Positions 28,025 through 37,844 of a DNA stretch of 64,000 nucleotides are shown here, piece after piece. The position numbers were made by a program, and so were the translations under genes. Numbering within the stretch: the stretch's first letter is position 1; each line of letters begins with the position of its first letter. The notes below the pieces were generated by a model. That model saw only the letters and a list, made by a program, of their open reading frames with translations. It ran no database searches and was not told where the DNA came from. The stretch is from JAJEBT01 sp965221485. GTDB lineage: Bacteria; Pseudomonadota; Alphaproteobacteria; MPNO01; UBA830. The stretch is taken from positions 1,736,001-1,800,000 of the forward strand of contig OZ244893.1 in the NCBI GenBank assembly GCA_965221485.1. The letters run 5' to 3'.

Positions 28025-29347
28025 TTATCTCAGGTTGAGCATCAGGTCCGGCAGAAACAGTGCGATACCGGGAAATGCGCAAATCAAAGCAAGTCCCACG
28101 AGCGTGGCTGCCAGAAACGGCCAGATACCGTTGAATATCGTCCAGATTTCAACATCCCTGAGCACTGTCTTCACCATGAAGACATTCATGCCGATCGGAG
28201 GTGTGATCAGGCCAATTTCGACAACAATGATGACGACGATCCCGAACCAGACGCTGTCAATGCCGAGTGGCTCAACAATCGGAAAGAACACAGGTACCGT
28301 CAGCAACAGCATTGCAAGGCTGTCAAACACACAACCCAGGATCACATAGATCACACAGATCGCGATGATGACCCCGATCGGGGGTATGTCCAGGGCTGTA
28401 ATGAAGTCGATCATTGCCTCGGGCAAACCGGCGAGATTGATGAAGTTTGAAAATACGAGAGCCCCGAAGCCGACAAGAAAAATCATCGCCGTCGTTCGCC
28501 CCGCATCCACAAGCGCGCTCAGGAGATTTCGCATGTCGAGGCGCCTGCGGCCCCAGGCAAACAGCATCGCGCCTGCTGCGCCAATCGCCGCCGCTTCGGT
28601 CGGGGTGAAAATGCCGAGATAGATACCGCCCAATACCAGCAGGAACAGGGCCAGCACACCCCAGACCTTGAGGAGCGCACGAGATCGCTGGGTCCAGTCG
28701 CAGCGCTCGCCAGGTGGACCCATTTCGGGTTTCAGCCTCACCGTGAGGGCAATCGCCCCGAAATAAAGGAGAACGAGGAGAATACCGGGAACGATCCCGG
28801 CCACAAACAGCTTGCCGATATCGGTCTCGGTGAGGATTCCGTAGATCACCATCGGCACACTTGGAGGAATGAGAATACCGAGGGTTCCGCCGGCTGCGAT
28901 CGTGCCGGCAGCCAGGCTGTCAGAGTAACGGAAGCGCCGCATCGGTGGCATTGCCACCTTGCTCATGGTCGCCGCAGTTGCCAGTGAGCTTCCGGACACG
29001 GCGGCAAAGGCGCCGCAAGCGCCAATCGTCGCCATCGCCAATCCTCCCTGGCGATGGCCGAGAAACGCGTAGGTCGCGTCATACAGTTCTTCTGAAAGTT
29101 GCGCCCGGTGAATGAACGTGCCCATCAGCACAAACAATGGCAGCACTGTAAGCCCGTAATTTGTTGAGAAATCGAGCACCTGCTGGCCCGCCATTGACAG
29201 GCCCGCAATCAGGGAGTCCAGTTCGAACAAACTGCCGCGAACCACCGCAAAGCCGCCAATACCCACGAGGAGCAGCGAGACGCCGAGCGGAATGCCGGCG
29301 AAGGCCAGCAAGAGTACGAGCGCGAAACCGATGAGGGACAGCGTCAT
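28025..29347 (-). CDS. dctM: TRAP transporter large permease DctM
   Basis: This 440-aa protein has 12 or more predicted membrane helices and forms the ion-coupled translocation subunit of a TRAP transporter. Typical stretches include L-P-L-F-V-L-M-G-T-F, G-A-F-A-A-V-S-G-S-S-L-A-T-A-A-T and G-T-L-G-I-L-I-P-P-S-V-P. ATG 29347 starts 4 nt after the dctQ stop, so translation is coupled. Near the C-terminus V-E-I-G-L-I-T-P-P-I-G-M-N-V-F matches the family. It is the last gene of its operon. Confidence 0.94.
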   Translation of the reverse strand: MTLSLIGFALVLLLAFAGIPLGVSLLLVGIGGFAVVRGSLFELDSLIAGLSMAGQQVLDFSTNYGLTVLPLFVLMGTFIHRAQLSEELYDATYAFLGHRQGGLAMATIGACGAFAAVSGSSLATAATMSKVAMPPMRRFRYSDSLAAGTIAAGGTLGILIPPSVPMVIYGILTETDIGKLFVAGIVPGILLVLLYFGAIALTVRLKPEMGPPGERCDWTQRSRALLKVWGVLALFLLVLGGIYLGIFTPTEAAAIGAAGAMLFAWGRRRLDMRNLLSALVDAGRTTAMIFLVGFGALVFSNFINLAGLPEAMIDFITALDIPPIGVIIAICVIYVILGCVFDSLAMLLLTVPVFFPIVEPLGIDSVWFGIVVIIVVEIGLITPPIGMNVFMVKTVLRDVEIWTIFNGIWPFLAATLVGLALICAFPGIALFLPDLMLNLR

Positions 29348-29351
29348 CGAG

Positions 29352-29900
29352 TCACCCCGGGAGATCCGATGCCTCGTGATCGTCAAAAACCGGATAATCG
29401 CTGCCCCGGAGCGCACACCATAAGAGCCAAAGCAGGATCAGGAACGCCACCGCCGCAAACACGCTCATGAAATAGGCTATGGGAGCCCGCGGCCACAGGA
29501 GAAACCCCGTGGTGGCACCGGTTTCGTGGAGACGGTCACCCTGATCCCACATCCGGACCGAAATTACGCCCATGCCGAGAGCGCTCACCGCCATAACCGC
29601 AACCTGCTGGATCCGATAAGCTGGCCCCCGAAACAGGCCGTCAAACAGGGAAACACAGATATGCTCCCGATCCCAGGTCACGAGAGGCATCGCGCTGAAA
29701 ATCACGATGGCAAGGCCGAATTCCATCAATTCGAAAGTGCCAGGCAAGGGACTGGAGAACGCAAACCGGGCAATCACATCGGCTGTCGTGACAGCCATCA
29801 TGAAAAACAGGGCCGCGCCCGTGAGCCAACCCAGTAACCTGCGGGACAGGATCGTAGCGCAGTAAACGCCCGATCCGTCCCTTCGAGGACCTTCCGTCAA
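29352..29900 (-). CDS. dctQ: TRAP transporter small permease DctQ
   Basis: This protein of about 182 aa has four predicted helices, the first L-L-G-W-L-T-G-A-A-L-F-F-M-M-A-V, followed by T-T-A-D-V-I-A-R-F as in DctQ proteins. No ATG gives a complete first helix. TTG at 29900, 13 nt after the dctP stop with GGAA upstream, is the best available start. The longer reading frame from GTG 30002 would overlap dctP by 89 bp and add non-family sequence. The small subunit stabilises DctM and helps dock the binding protein. Confidence 0.82.
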   Translation of the reverse strand: MTEGPRRDGSGVYCATILSRRLLGWLTGAALFFMMAVTTADVIARFAFSSPLPGTFELMEFGLAIVIFSAMPLVTWDREHICVSLFDGLFRGPAYRIQQVAVMAVSALGMGVISVRMWDQGDRLHETGATTGFLLWPRAPIAYFMSVFAAVAFLILLWLLWCALRGSDYPVFDDHEASDLPG

Positions 29901-29913
29901 GGCCGGGTTCCGG

Positions 29914-30978
29914 TTACTTGCCCGACATCTCCGCCCTGGCGCGCTTCTGTACCTCTTGCTGGGTCTGACGGTAGAACGCGAGAGCTGCCGCACCGTCGAC
30001 ACCCATACCCTTCATTTGATTGATCCAGCCACCCAGCATCTGATTCGAGATTGTCTTGATGGCTGCGTTCAGGCTCGGGTCGGCCTGGTAATAGGGTTTG
30101 TTCGAGGCCTTGTAAGTTGCCAGCGCCCGCTGGTCCAGCTCATCCCAGACGCGGCCACGCTTCGCGAACGATTCTCCGGACAATGCCATGATCTTGTCCT
30201 TCGCGGACTGGGAGAGCTTGTCCCACTTCTTCTGGTTCAGGAACATGGAGAAGGTCGGGTTGAATACGAAGCCGTCGACATGTGTCACCGATTTGGCAAA
30301 TTGCAGGACCTTGAAGCCGATTGCGTCCGAGACTCCCAGCCCGACAAAGCCGTCCACCGTCCCCTTGGACACGATGGGATAAATTCTGGCAGCGGGTCCC
30401 GGTACCACGGCCACACCCAGTTGTTTCAAGGTCTGGGCCAGCGCGAAGGGAAGACTCCACAGCTTCGATTTCTTCAGATCGTCGATAGTCCGGATCGGCT
30501 GATCCTGCATGCTGAAGATTTCGCCGCCCGGTCCGGCATAGAAGCCGATCAGCTGGACCGACTTGAAAGGCTCCCCGGCCGCAAAGTACTTGTTGTAGGT
30601 ACGCCAGAGCGCCACCCCGTCGGCCTCGGCCGATACCGACATTTGCGGCATGATCGAGAACCGCAGGTGGGGAACATTGTTGCTCAGAAAAGCATTGAAG
30701 ATATAGGCGCCATCGGCAATGCCCTGGCTCACGATATCCATCTGGCGCGGAGGAGCCGCCAGATTCTTGGCCGGAATCCTGAACGAGACTTCTTCCTTCT
30801 CAAGCGCGGCATTGAGATCCGCGACCCATGGCTTGATCATGCCGGTCGTAATAATGAACTTTGGCGGTACGAAACTGTTGAACAGGATGGTGGTCTTGGC
30901 AACAGCAGCGCCCGATCCAAATGTCAGGCCCGCAGCAAGAGTTATCGCGAGCAGAATTACTTTCCTGTTTTGCATCAT
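29914..30978 (-). CDS. dctP: TRAP transporter solute-binding protein DctP
   Basis: This periplasmic binding protein of about 354 aa has a signal peptide over residues 1-26 (ending A-V-A-K) and a mature start T-T-I-L-F-N-S-F-V-P-P. The core includes D-G-F-V-G-L-G-V-S-D and F-N-P-T-F-S-M-F-L-N. Two adjacent ATGs (30978, 30975) follow AGAGG, and the second has better spacing. Unlike the other TRAP loci here, no hairpin separates it from dctQ. It lies 129 bp downstream of gor on the same strand, perhaps in one unit with gor and gabD. The ligand is unknown. Confidence 0.9.
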   Translation of the reverse strand: MMQNRKVILLAITLAAGLTFGSGAAVAKTTILFNSFVPPKFIITTGMIKPWVADLNAALEKEEVSFRIPAKNLAAPPRQMDIVSQGIADGAYIFNAFLSNNVPHLRFSIMPQMSVSAEADGVALWRTYNKYFAAGEPFKSVQLIGFYAGPGGEIFSMQDQPIRTIDDLKKSKLWSLPFALAQTLKQLGVAVVPGPAARIYPIVSKGTVDGFVGLGVSDAIGFKVLQFAKSVTHVDGFVFNPTFSMFLNQKKWDKLSQSAKDKIMALSGESFAKRGRVWDELDQRALATYKASNKPYYQADPSLNAAIKTISNQMLGGWINQMKGMGVDGAAALAFYRQTQQEVQKRARAEMSGK

Positions 30979-31107
30979 TGACCTCTCAGGTTTTCCCAAC
31001 TGTTTCATTCTCGCGTCCGAATGGCGAGTTGTCATCTCCGCGACAATCCGGTGGCAGGGATCATGCTCACCGCATGAAGAGGTGGACGGTTTGCATCCGG
31101 TCACAAT

Positions 31108-32466
31108 TTACTCGGCCGGAACGGGTTCTCGCATCGTGACATATTCCTCGGCAGCCGTCGGATGAATACCGACTGTCGCATCGAACTGGGCCTTGGTCGC
31201 CCCACATTTCATGGCAACGGCGAGACCCTGGGTGATTTCTCCAGAGTCAGCCCCCACCATGTGGCATCCTACGACACGGTCCGATTTGCGGTCTACGATC
31301 AGCTTCATCATTGTCTGTTCGTCCGAACCCGTCAGGGTATGTTTGAGCGGGCGGAATGTTGACCGGTAGACGTCAATGTCGCCGTAACGCTTCCGGGCAT
31401 CTTCTTCCGTAACACCGACGGTACCGGCGGGTGGATCCGAGAATATCGCCGTTGGAATATCGGCATAGTCCATCTTGAGCCGGGTTCCCCTGAACAGGTT
31501 GGATGCCAGTTTCATCGCTTCACCGATGGCAACCGGCGTGAGCTGATAGCGGTCGATGACATCACCGAGGGCATAAATGTTATCGAGATTCGTTCGAAAC
31601 TCGTCATCAACGATGACCGCTCCTTTTGCGTTCAGCGCCACGCCGATGTCTTCCAGTCCCAGCCCCTCCGTGTTGGGCGAGCGGCCGATCGCATACAGCA
31701 CTGTATCAAACGTGGCTGCGGATCCGTCGCTGAACCGGGCTTCGAGACCTTCTGATGTTTCTTCCAGGCTTTCAACGGTGGTTTTCCAGAGGATCCTGAC
31801 GCCTTTCTTCTTCATTTCTCTGGCAACGTGGCGCCGTATGTCCACATCAAAGCCCCGCAAAAAAAGCTCCCCCCGATAGGCCAGGGTCGTCTCGGCACCG
31901 TATCCGTTGAATATGCCGGCAAACTCGACAGCAATGTAGCCTCCTCCCACGACCAGAACGCGGCCAGGGCATCGCTCAAGATAGAATGCGTCATCTGACA
32001 GGATTGCATGCCCGGCCCCCGGAATATCCGGCAGCTGGGGCTGGCCTCCGGTGGCGATCAGGATCCGCCTGGCCGTGATGCGCTCGCCGCCCACGTCCAG
32101 CGTATTCCTGTCGACAAATCTCGCACGCGCTTCGTGAATGGTTACGCCGGCGCCCGAGAGAATATTGCGATATATTCCGTTCAGACGTTCGATTTCCCGA
32201 TTCTTGTTGGCGATCAGCGTCGGCCAGTGCAGTTCCGGTTTCTGGAACCGCCAGCCATAGGCTTCCGCCTCGTGGACTGTGTCGGGATAGTGCGCGCCAT
32301 AGGTGAACAGTTTTTTCGGTATGCAGCCGACATTGACACAGGTGCCGCCCAGAAATCGCTCTTCGGCGATTCCGACCCTGGCCCCATAGGATGCCGACAT
32401 GCGCGCTGCACGAACGCCGCCCGAGCCGGCGCCGATCACAAACAGGTCATAGTCCGGGTCGGTCAC
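31108..32466 (-). CDS. gor: Glutathione-disulfide reductase
   Basis: This 452-aa flavoprotein reduces oxidised glutathione with NADPH in the cytoplasm. The N-terminal FAD motif is V-I-G-A-G-S-G-G-V-R-A-A. The redox-active disulfide is in G-G-T-C-V-N-V-G-C-I-P-K-K. The NADPH domain has V-V-G-G-G-Y-I-A-V-E-F-A-G plus two arginines in Y-R-G-E-L-F-L-R-G, which mark NADPH preference. The C-terminal H-P-T-A-A-E-E is the catalytic base segment. GTG 32466 follows GAGGA with about 8 nt spacing. It supports the two GSTs of the window and sits between gabD and dctPQM on the same strand. Confidence 0.95.
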   Translation of the reverse strand: MTDPDYDLFVIGAGSGGVRAARMSASYGARVGIAEERFLGGTCVNVGCIPKKLFTYGAHYPDTVHEAEAYGWRFQKPELHWPTLIANKNREIERLNGIYRNILSGAGVTIHEARARFVDRNTLDVGGERITARRILIATGGQPQLPDIPGAGHAILSDDAFYLERCPGRVLVVGGGYIAVEFAGIFNGYGAETTLAYRGELFLRGFDVDIRRHVAREMKKKGVRILWKTTVESLEETSEGLEARFSDGSAATFDTVLYAIGRSPNTEGLGLEDIGVALNAKGAVIVDDEFRTNLDNIYALGDVIDRYQLTPVAIGEAMKLASNLFRGTRLKMDYADIPTAIFSDPPAGTVGVTEEDARKRYGDIDVYRSTFRPLKHTLTGSDEQTMMKLIVDRKSDRVVGCHMVGADSGEITQGLAVAMKCGATKAQFDATVGIHPTAAEEYVTMREPVPAE

Positions 32467-32545
32467 CGAAGCGATCCTCGTGCTTCTGGCCGCTGGTCAC
32501 TCCGAATCTTCCCATGCGGCCGTGAACATAACGGAATCCGGGGAC

Positions 32546-34015
32546 TCATGCACCAATACCGCCGATAAGCCCGTACTTGATTTCAAGAAATTCCTCGATT
32601 CCGTATTTTGAGCCCTCCCGGCCGATTCCTGATTCCTTCATGCCTCCGAACGGTGCGACTTCAGTCGAGATAATGCCTTCATTGACTCCGACGATTCCAT
32701 ACTCAAGCCCCTCCATCACCCGCCAGATACGTCCGATATCCCGACTGTAGAAGTAGGCTGCAAGCCCGAATTCGGTATCGTTGGCCATTTCCAGGGCCTG
32801 TTCCTCGGATTCGAACCGGTAAAGCGGGGCGACGGGCCCGAAGGTCTCCTCGCGGGTCACCTTCATTTCGGTATTCACGCCGGCAAGAACCGTCGGCTGG
32901 AAGAAGGTTCCACCGAGCTCGTGACGGGAGCCGCCTGCCACGACCGAGGCACCCCTGGCCACAGCATCACCGATATGTTCTTCAACCTTCTCCACGGCTG
33001 CCATGTCGATCAGCGGTCCCTGGTCCGTCTCCCCTGCGAGGCCGTCGCCGATACGCATTTTTGCAACTTCCTGCGCCAATTTGTCGGCAAATTCCGTATA
33101 GATACCATCCTGTACCAGGAGGCGATTGGCACAGACGCAGGTCTGGCCGGTATTGCGGAATTTCGATGCCATGGCTCCCGAGACCGCCTCATCCAGATCA
33201 GCGTCGTCAAACACGATAAAGGGGGCGTTGCCGCCCAGCTCCATGGATGTCTTTTTCACCGTGCCCGCACATTGCTTCATCAGCAATTTTCCGATTTCCG
33301 TCGAACCCGTAAACGTCAGCTTGCGAACCAGCGGGTTGGAGGTCATTTCGCCTCCGATCGCACCGGAGGCACCGGTTACGACACTAAAGACACCGGCAGG
33401 AATACCGGCGCGCTCTCCCAGTTCCGCCAGGGCAAGAGCCGAATAGGGTGTCGCCGTCGCCGGCTTGACCACCATCGTGCAGCCTGCAGCCAGGGCCGGC
33501 CCGGCCTTTCGGGTAATCATGGCTGCGGGAAAATTCCAGGGAGTGATGGCAGCGCAAACTCCGATCGGCTCCTTGGTCACGACGATACGCTTGCCGGGCG
33601 CATGCTGGGGAATCGTATCGCCGTAGACGCGTTTCCCCTCTTCTGCAAACCATTCGATGAACGAGGCTGCATAGGCGATTTCTCCGACGGATTCCTTGAG
33701 TGGCTTTCCCTGTTCCGCCGTCATCAGGCGAGCCAGGTCCTCCTGATTCTCCAGCATCAGATCGTGCCATTTCCTGAGAATTGCTGATCGTTCCCGAGCC
33801 GTCTTCGCCCGCCATGCCGGGTAAGCCGCATCAGCGGCCTCGATCGCCCGGCGGGTTTCTTCGGCACCCATTTTCGGAACCGTACCGAGGACCTCACTGG
33901 TCGCAGGGTTTGTGACATCAACGGTTTCGTTCGAGCCTGCGCCGGCCCATTCTCCATCAATGTAGCAGGCCTCACGAAAAAGCCTTGAATCCTTCATTTC
34001 CAGCGATGCGGCCAT
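32546..34015 (-). CDS. gabD: NAD(P)-dependent succinate-semialdehyde dehydrogenase
   Basis: This 489-aa aldehyde dehydrogenase oxidises succinate semialdehyde (or glutarate semialdehyde) to the acid. The catalytic cysteine lies in F-R-N-T-G-Q-T-C-V-C-A-N-R and the general base in E-L-G-G-N-A-P. The substrate-binding and N-terminal parts (D-V-T-N-P-A-T, A-A-I-T-P-W-N-F-P) fit GabD. ATG 34015 is preceded by GGAGAGGACAAAT. The double cysteine spacing C-V-C is typical of this group. It is followed by gor 79 bp later, then dctPQM. Confidence 0.92.
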   Translation of the reverse strand: MAASLEMKDSRLFREACYIDGEWAGAGSNETVDVTNPATSEVLGTVPKMGAEETRRAIEAADAAYPAWRAKTARERSAILRKWHDLMLENQEDLARLMTAEQGKPLKESVGEIAYAASFIEWFAEEGKRVYGDTIPQHAPGKRIVVTKEPIGVCAAITPWNFPAAMITRKAGPALAAGCTMVVKPATATPYSALALAELGERAGIPAGVFSVVTGASGAIGGEMTSNPLVRKLTFTGSTEIGKLLMKQCAGTVKKTSMELGGNAPFIVFDDADLDEAVSGAMASKFRNTGQTCVCANRLLVQDGIYTEFADKLAQEVAKMRIGDGLAGETDQGPLIDMAAVEKVEEHIGDAVARGASVVAGGSRHELGGTFFQPTVLAGVNTEMKVTREETFGPVAPLYRFESEEQALEMANDTEFGLAAYFYSRDIGRIWRVMEGLEYGIVGVNEGIISTEVAPFGGMKESGIGREGSKYGIEEFLEIKYGLIGGIGA

Positions 34016-34372
34016 ATTTGTCCTCTCCTGTCCCTGTTGGCATCTGTGCGGCATCCGACGGGCGCTACACTATACGACTGAACGCCAAACTAACAGGGCA
34101 GTTCACCCCGCTATCCGGTCGGATTCAATGGGTGTGACCCGGCCCCGTTTATCGTTGCCGTCCGGCAATGGCGAGATACCTGTCTGCAAGCTTCACGAAA
34201 ACCTGTCCCTGACAGGGCATGCACCATATTGCACACTCTCGCTACCAATCCTGTTCAAGGAATCGGCCGAATGCCATCAGCATGGCCGTCGGAAGGTGCC
34301 GCGATGCCGCGTTGCCGCCCGGGGCCAACGAAGACAGGCACAACCGGTCCCTCGTGCCTCACGTTTTCGGTT
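34016..34372. other. Intergenic region, no gene seen
   Basis: These 357 bp between the P450 and gabD genes, both on the minus strand, hold the presumed gabD promoter. No recognisable gene or clear terminator was found. Confidence 0.4.
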
Positions 34373-35632
34373 TCAGGATACGGTGACCGGATAGTTGATA
34401 AAGCCGCGGAAGCGGGCGCGCGGATGATGCGGAGCGTCTCCGGCGGGTTCGATGCGCCCGAAGCGCTTCACGAAGCCAAGGAGCGCGACCTGGGCCTCCA
34501 TTCTTCCGAGGGACATGCCCGCACAGGCATGGATGCCGGTAGCGAACGCCAGATGCCGGTTGGGTTTCCGGGCAATGTCCATGTGATCGGGACGATCGAA
34601 CACTTCCGGATCGCGATTGGCGGCACCGATACAGAGCCAGACATAATCACCCTTTTTCATCCGGACGGTTCCCAGTTCGGCATCCTCCGTCAGTTTTCGG
34701 TTGCCAAGCTGTACCGAGCTCTCAAAACGAAAGATTTCCTCAACTGCGGAGGTGATCAGGTCAGAATCGGAGCGCAATCGCGCGAGTTGATCCGGAAAGC
34801 GCAACAGGGCGTCGATACCGTTGGTGATGGCATTGGCGGTCGTCTCGTGACCGGCATTGAGCAGGAAGATGCAGTTGTGAAGCAGTTCCAGTTCCGTGAG
34901 CCTTTCTCCGTCCTCATCAGATCCGATGAGTTTTGACAGCACCTCGCCGGAATCACCGGCGAGAGGATTGGACTGGCGTTCGGTAATCAGCCAACGGAGA
35001 TACTCCTTGAAGTCGTCAACCGCCCGACTGCCTTCCTGCCGCTGTTCTTCGCTCAGGTCAGCTTCCAGGCCGCCCAGAATGGCGACAGCCCAGGGCGACA
35101 ACCGGTGTCGGTCAGCGGGAGGCACACCAAGCATGTCTCCGATCAGCTCTATCGGAAGCTTCATTGCGAAATCGTGGAGAAGGTCGAACTGGCCCATCTC
35201 CGAGACGTCGTCGAGTGTTGCGTTCACGACGCGTTCGACGCGCGGCATCAGAACCCGAAGGGCCCGAGGTGTGAACGCCGGGGCAAGGCGCTTTCTGACC
35301 CGGGTATGTCCTGGCGGGTCGTTGAAAACCAGACTGTTCGTATGATGCTCATAGAGCGCGGTATCGAGCATCGTACGGCGAAAATCTTCGGTCTTGTCCG
35401 ACGAAAACAGATCTGGCTGGTGATAGATGCGTGCGAGATCGGAGTGACGCGTGAGAAACCAGGCGCCATCCGGCAGCTTCTTTACAGGTGCGTGTTGGCG
35501 AAGTGCATGATAGACGGGATAGGGATCTTCATAAAATTCCGGACCCAGCCTTCCAATATCAAACGACGATGCCGCGTTGGGGCCGGCGTCAAGAATTCCC
35601 TCGTAGAGATCCCGGGCTGGTGTGCTTGTCAT
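34373..35632 (-). CDS. Cytochrome P450
   Basis: This 419-aa soluble bacterial P450 monooxygenase has the I-helix motif A-G-H-E-T-T, the K-helix E-E-I-F-R (ExxR), and the heme loop F-A-T-G-I-H-A-C-A-G whose cysteine ligates the iron. The N-terminal part, with G-P-E-F-Y-E-D-P-Y-P-V-Y-H-A-L-R, is typical of class I enzymes that need separate ferredoxin and reductase, none of which is nearby. The start could be ATG 35632 or GTG 35641; neither has a good ribosome site. The substrate is unknown. Confidence 0.92.
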   Translation of the reverse strand: MTSTPARDLYEGILDAGPNAASSFDIGRLGPEFYEDPYPVYHALRQHAPVKKLPDGAWFLTRHSDLARIYHQPDLFSSDKTEDFRRTMLDTALYEHHTNSLVFNDPPGHTRVRKRLAPAFTPRALRVLMPRVERVVNATLDDVSEMGQFDLLHDFAMKLPIELIGDMLGVPPADRHRLSPWAVAILGGLEADLSEEQRQEGSRAVDDFKEYLRWLITERQSNPLAGDSGEVLSKLIGSDEDGERLTELELLHNCIFLLNAGHETTANAITNGIDALLRFPDQLARLRSDSDLITSAVEEIFRFESSVQLGNRKLTEDAELGTVRMKKGDYVWLCIGAANRDPEVFDRPDHMDIARKPNRHLAFATGIHACAGMSLGRMEAQVALLGFVKRFGRIEPAGDAPHHPRARFRGFINYPVTVS

Positions 35633-36076
35633 GACCGACACTGTATCGGACCCGCGAACCGGACGCCAAATCCGCGTTCACCCCCAAGGAGCAACGGGAA
35701 CAGCGACCACTCTCCTCGTCGCGGAATGCTGCGCCGCCATGGCGCCATCAGAGGATCAGAATGAATGACTCATGCCTTCGGGCGTCGGTACGGAATATTG
35801 GTGCCATCACAGACCTCCGGATCGGCCGGCGCGATGTCATCGATGCAGGGACATCGGTAATCCGGAGGGATCCGCCGGGATGGACCGGCCAGCAGGTCCG
35901 GGGTCCCCGCCATGGCGGTATTGCAGGGCCTGTACGGCCGTCAGAATCGTGCTGGTTTCAGGAGATGGAGGCCCGTTGTCGTTCCCGAATCGGTCGCTGT
36001 ATCCTTTCAGGGCCAGCTGTTCTGCAGACCTCTCCTCGCTGTCGTTTCCCGCCAGGAATTCGGGACCTATCCAACC
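35633..36076. other. Intergenic region, no gene seen
   Basis: These 444 bp between the GMC oxidoreductase and P450 genes, both on the minus strand, contain no recognisable gene; the P450 promoter should lie here. Confidence 0.4.
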
Positions 36077-37681
36077 CTACGCTGCATGACCCAGGATCAG
36101 ATCACTCGCCTTCTCGGCCATCATTATGACCGGAGCGTTGGTATTGCCGGATGTGATCGAGGGCATGGCCGAGGCATCAACGACGCGCAGGGCCTTGACC
36201 CCGTGGACCCGGAAGCTTGTGTCAACAACCGCCATCGAATCCTTGCCCATACGACAACTGCTGGTCGGATGATAGATGGTCTGGGAGATATTGCGTGCAG
36301 CCTCGAGGAGATCTTCGTCAGACTGGACATCCGGTCCCGGCAGATGTTCCCGTCGGATGTACCTTGACAGGGATCCGGTTGCAGCGAGTTGACGGGTGAC
36401 CTTGAGCCCGGCAACGACCGTCTGCTGGTCGACCGCCGTCGCAAGATAGTTTGGTTGAATCGACGGATGCACGGAAGGATCCGGAGACCGGATTGCAATC
36501 TGGCCGCGGCTCTCGGGTCTCAGCTGGCAGACTGACATGGTCATTCCCGAAAAGGGATGCATTTTCAGACCCGGCTTGTCGGCGCTGAGTGGCTGAAAAT
36601 GGAACTGGATGTCAGGCGTTGCGAGCTCCGGGCGGGTCTTGCAGAAGATGCAGACCTGGCTTGCACCCATCGCCATAGGGCCGCGCCGGGTCAGGATGTA
36701 GCGCACTCCGATCGCGGCCCGGCGCACCGGATTATTGATCTCGTCATTGAGCGTCGGGACGTTGACTTCATATACCGAACGGACCTGGAGGTGATCCTGC
36801 AGGTTCAATCCGACACCGGGCAGTTCATGCCGGACATCTATGCCAACAGCACCCAGGACAGGGCCAGGCCCGATGCCTGAAATCTGGAGTATCTGGGGTG
36901 AACCTATCGCGCCGGCCGCAAGAATTACCTCGCCGCCGTCACGGAGCATCGCTTGCCGTCGTTCACCACGCACGGAATAGGCAACACCGGTCGTAATTCT
37001 CGGGCTGGTTTCGTCGAACAGGAGACGCTCGGCCATTGCACCCGTCACCACTTCCAGGTTCCGGCGACTACGGACCGGTCTGAGATAGGCCGTTGCTGCC
37101 GAACAACGTTTTCCGTTGCGTGCCGTCAGCTGAAAATAGCCGGCCCCTTCCTGCATGGCACCGTTAAAGTCGTCGTTTCGGGGAATGCCGAGTTCTTCTG
37201 CTGCTGCGATCAGGGCTTCGCAGAGGTCGCGCCGGGCGCGCATGTCAGAGACGCTGAGGGGTCCCCCTTCACCATGGTATTCATCGGCGCCGCGTTCCTG
37301 GTCTTCGGACCGGCGGAAATAGGGCAATACATCATCGTAAGACCAGCCGTCGTTGCCCATCTGGCGCCAAGTGTCAAAATCCTCCTTTTGCCCCCGGATA
37401 TACAGAAGCCCATTGATTGCGCTCGATCCACCAAGCACCTTGCCGCGCGGCCAATCCAGGCTTCGCCCGTTTACGCCGGGATCGGGATCCGACTTGTAGC
37501 ACCAGTCTGTTTTCGGGTTATGCATGGTCTTGAAATAACCCACCGGTACGTGAATCCAGGGGCTGCTGTCCTTGCCGCCCGCCTCGAGCAGCAACACGTT
37601 GCGCGCAGGGTCAGCAGACAGGCGGTTGGCCAGTACGCATCCGGCCGAACCGGCACCAACGATGACATAGTCGTAGCTCAT
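36077..37681 (-). CDS. GMC-family FAD-dependent alcohol/choline dehydrogenase
   Basis: This 534-aa flavoprotein of the glucose-methanol-choline family oxidises an alcohol to an aldehyde or acid. The FAD-binding N-terminus is Y-D-Y-V-I-V-G-A-G-S-A-G-C-V-L-A-N-R-L-S. The family signatures G-K-V-L-G-G-S-S-A-I-N-G and G-A-I-G-S-P-Q-I-L-Q-I-S-G-I-G-P are intact. The catalytic pair is in Y-H-P-T-S-S-C-R-M-G (His) and G-N-T-N-A-P-V-I-M-M-A-E (Asn). ATG 37681 follows GGAGGAGG. It is divergent from a dctPQM-iclR operon, which may import the alcohol or its product. Confidence 0.93.
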   Translation of the reverse strand: MSYDYVIVGAGSAGCVLANRLSADPARNVLLLEAGGKDSSPWIHVPVGYFKTMHNPKTDWCYKSDPDPGVNGRSLDWPRGKVLGGSSAINGLLYIRGQKEDFDTWRQMGNDGWSYDDVLPYFRRSEDQERGADEYHGEGGPLSVSDMRARRDLCEALIAAAEELGIPRNDDFNGAMQEGAGYFQLTARNGKRCSAATAYLRPVRSRRNLEVVTGAMAERLLFDETSPRITTGVAYSVRGERRQAMLRDGGEVILAAGAIGSPQILQISGIGPGPVLGAVGIDVRHELPGVGLNLQDHLQVRSVYEVNVPTLNDEINNPVRRAAIGVRYILTRRGPMAMGASQVCIFCKTRPELATPDIQFHFQPLSADKPGLKMHPFSGMTMSVCQLRPESRGQIAIRSPDPSVHPSIQPNYLATAVDQQTVVAGLKVTRQLAATGSLSRYIRREHLPGPDVQSDEDLLEAARNISQTIYHPTSSCRMGKDSMAVVDTSFRVHGVKALRVVDASAMPSITSGNTNAPVIMMAEKASDLILGHAA

Positions 37682-37752
37682 GGCCTCCTCCGCTCCCCAC
37701 CAAAAAAATCTCCGCAATTTTCATTCAGTGCTTGCGGTAATTCAATTATTGG

Positions 37753-37796
37753 TCATTAATGAGAATGTCAGTCTCAAATTTTGACGATATTGTCAA
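37753..37796. promoter_or_regulatory. Palindromes in the GMC/dctP divergent promoter region
   Basis: The 163-bp divergent region is AT-rich and contains three symmetric elements: the perfect 10-bp palindrome TCATTAATGA (37753-37762), the inverted repeat TGAGA-N7-TCTCA (37760-37776) and TTGAC-N6-GTCAA (37781-37796). They are good candidates for operators of the IclR regulator encoded at the end of the TRAP operon. TTGACA on the minus strand could be a -35 for the GMC gene, but no matching -10 stands out. Confidence 0.5.
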
Positions 37797-37844
37797 GAAA
37801 TTCGGGGGTGACGGCTGCAACTGGTGGACCAGGAGGAAACGCCC

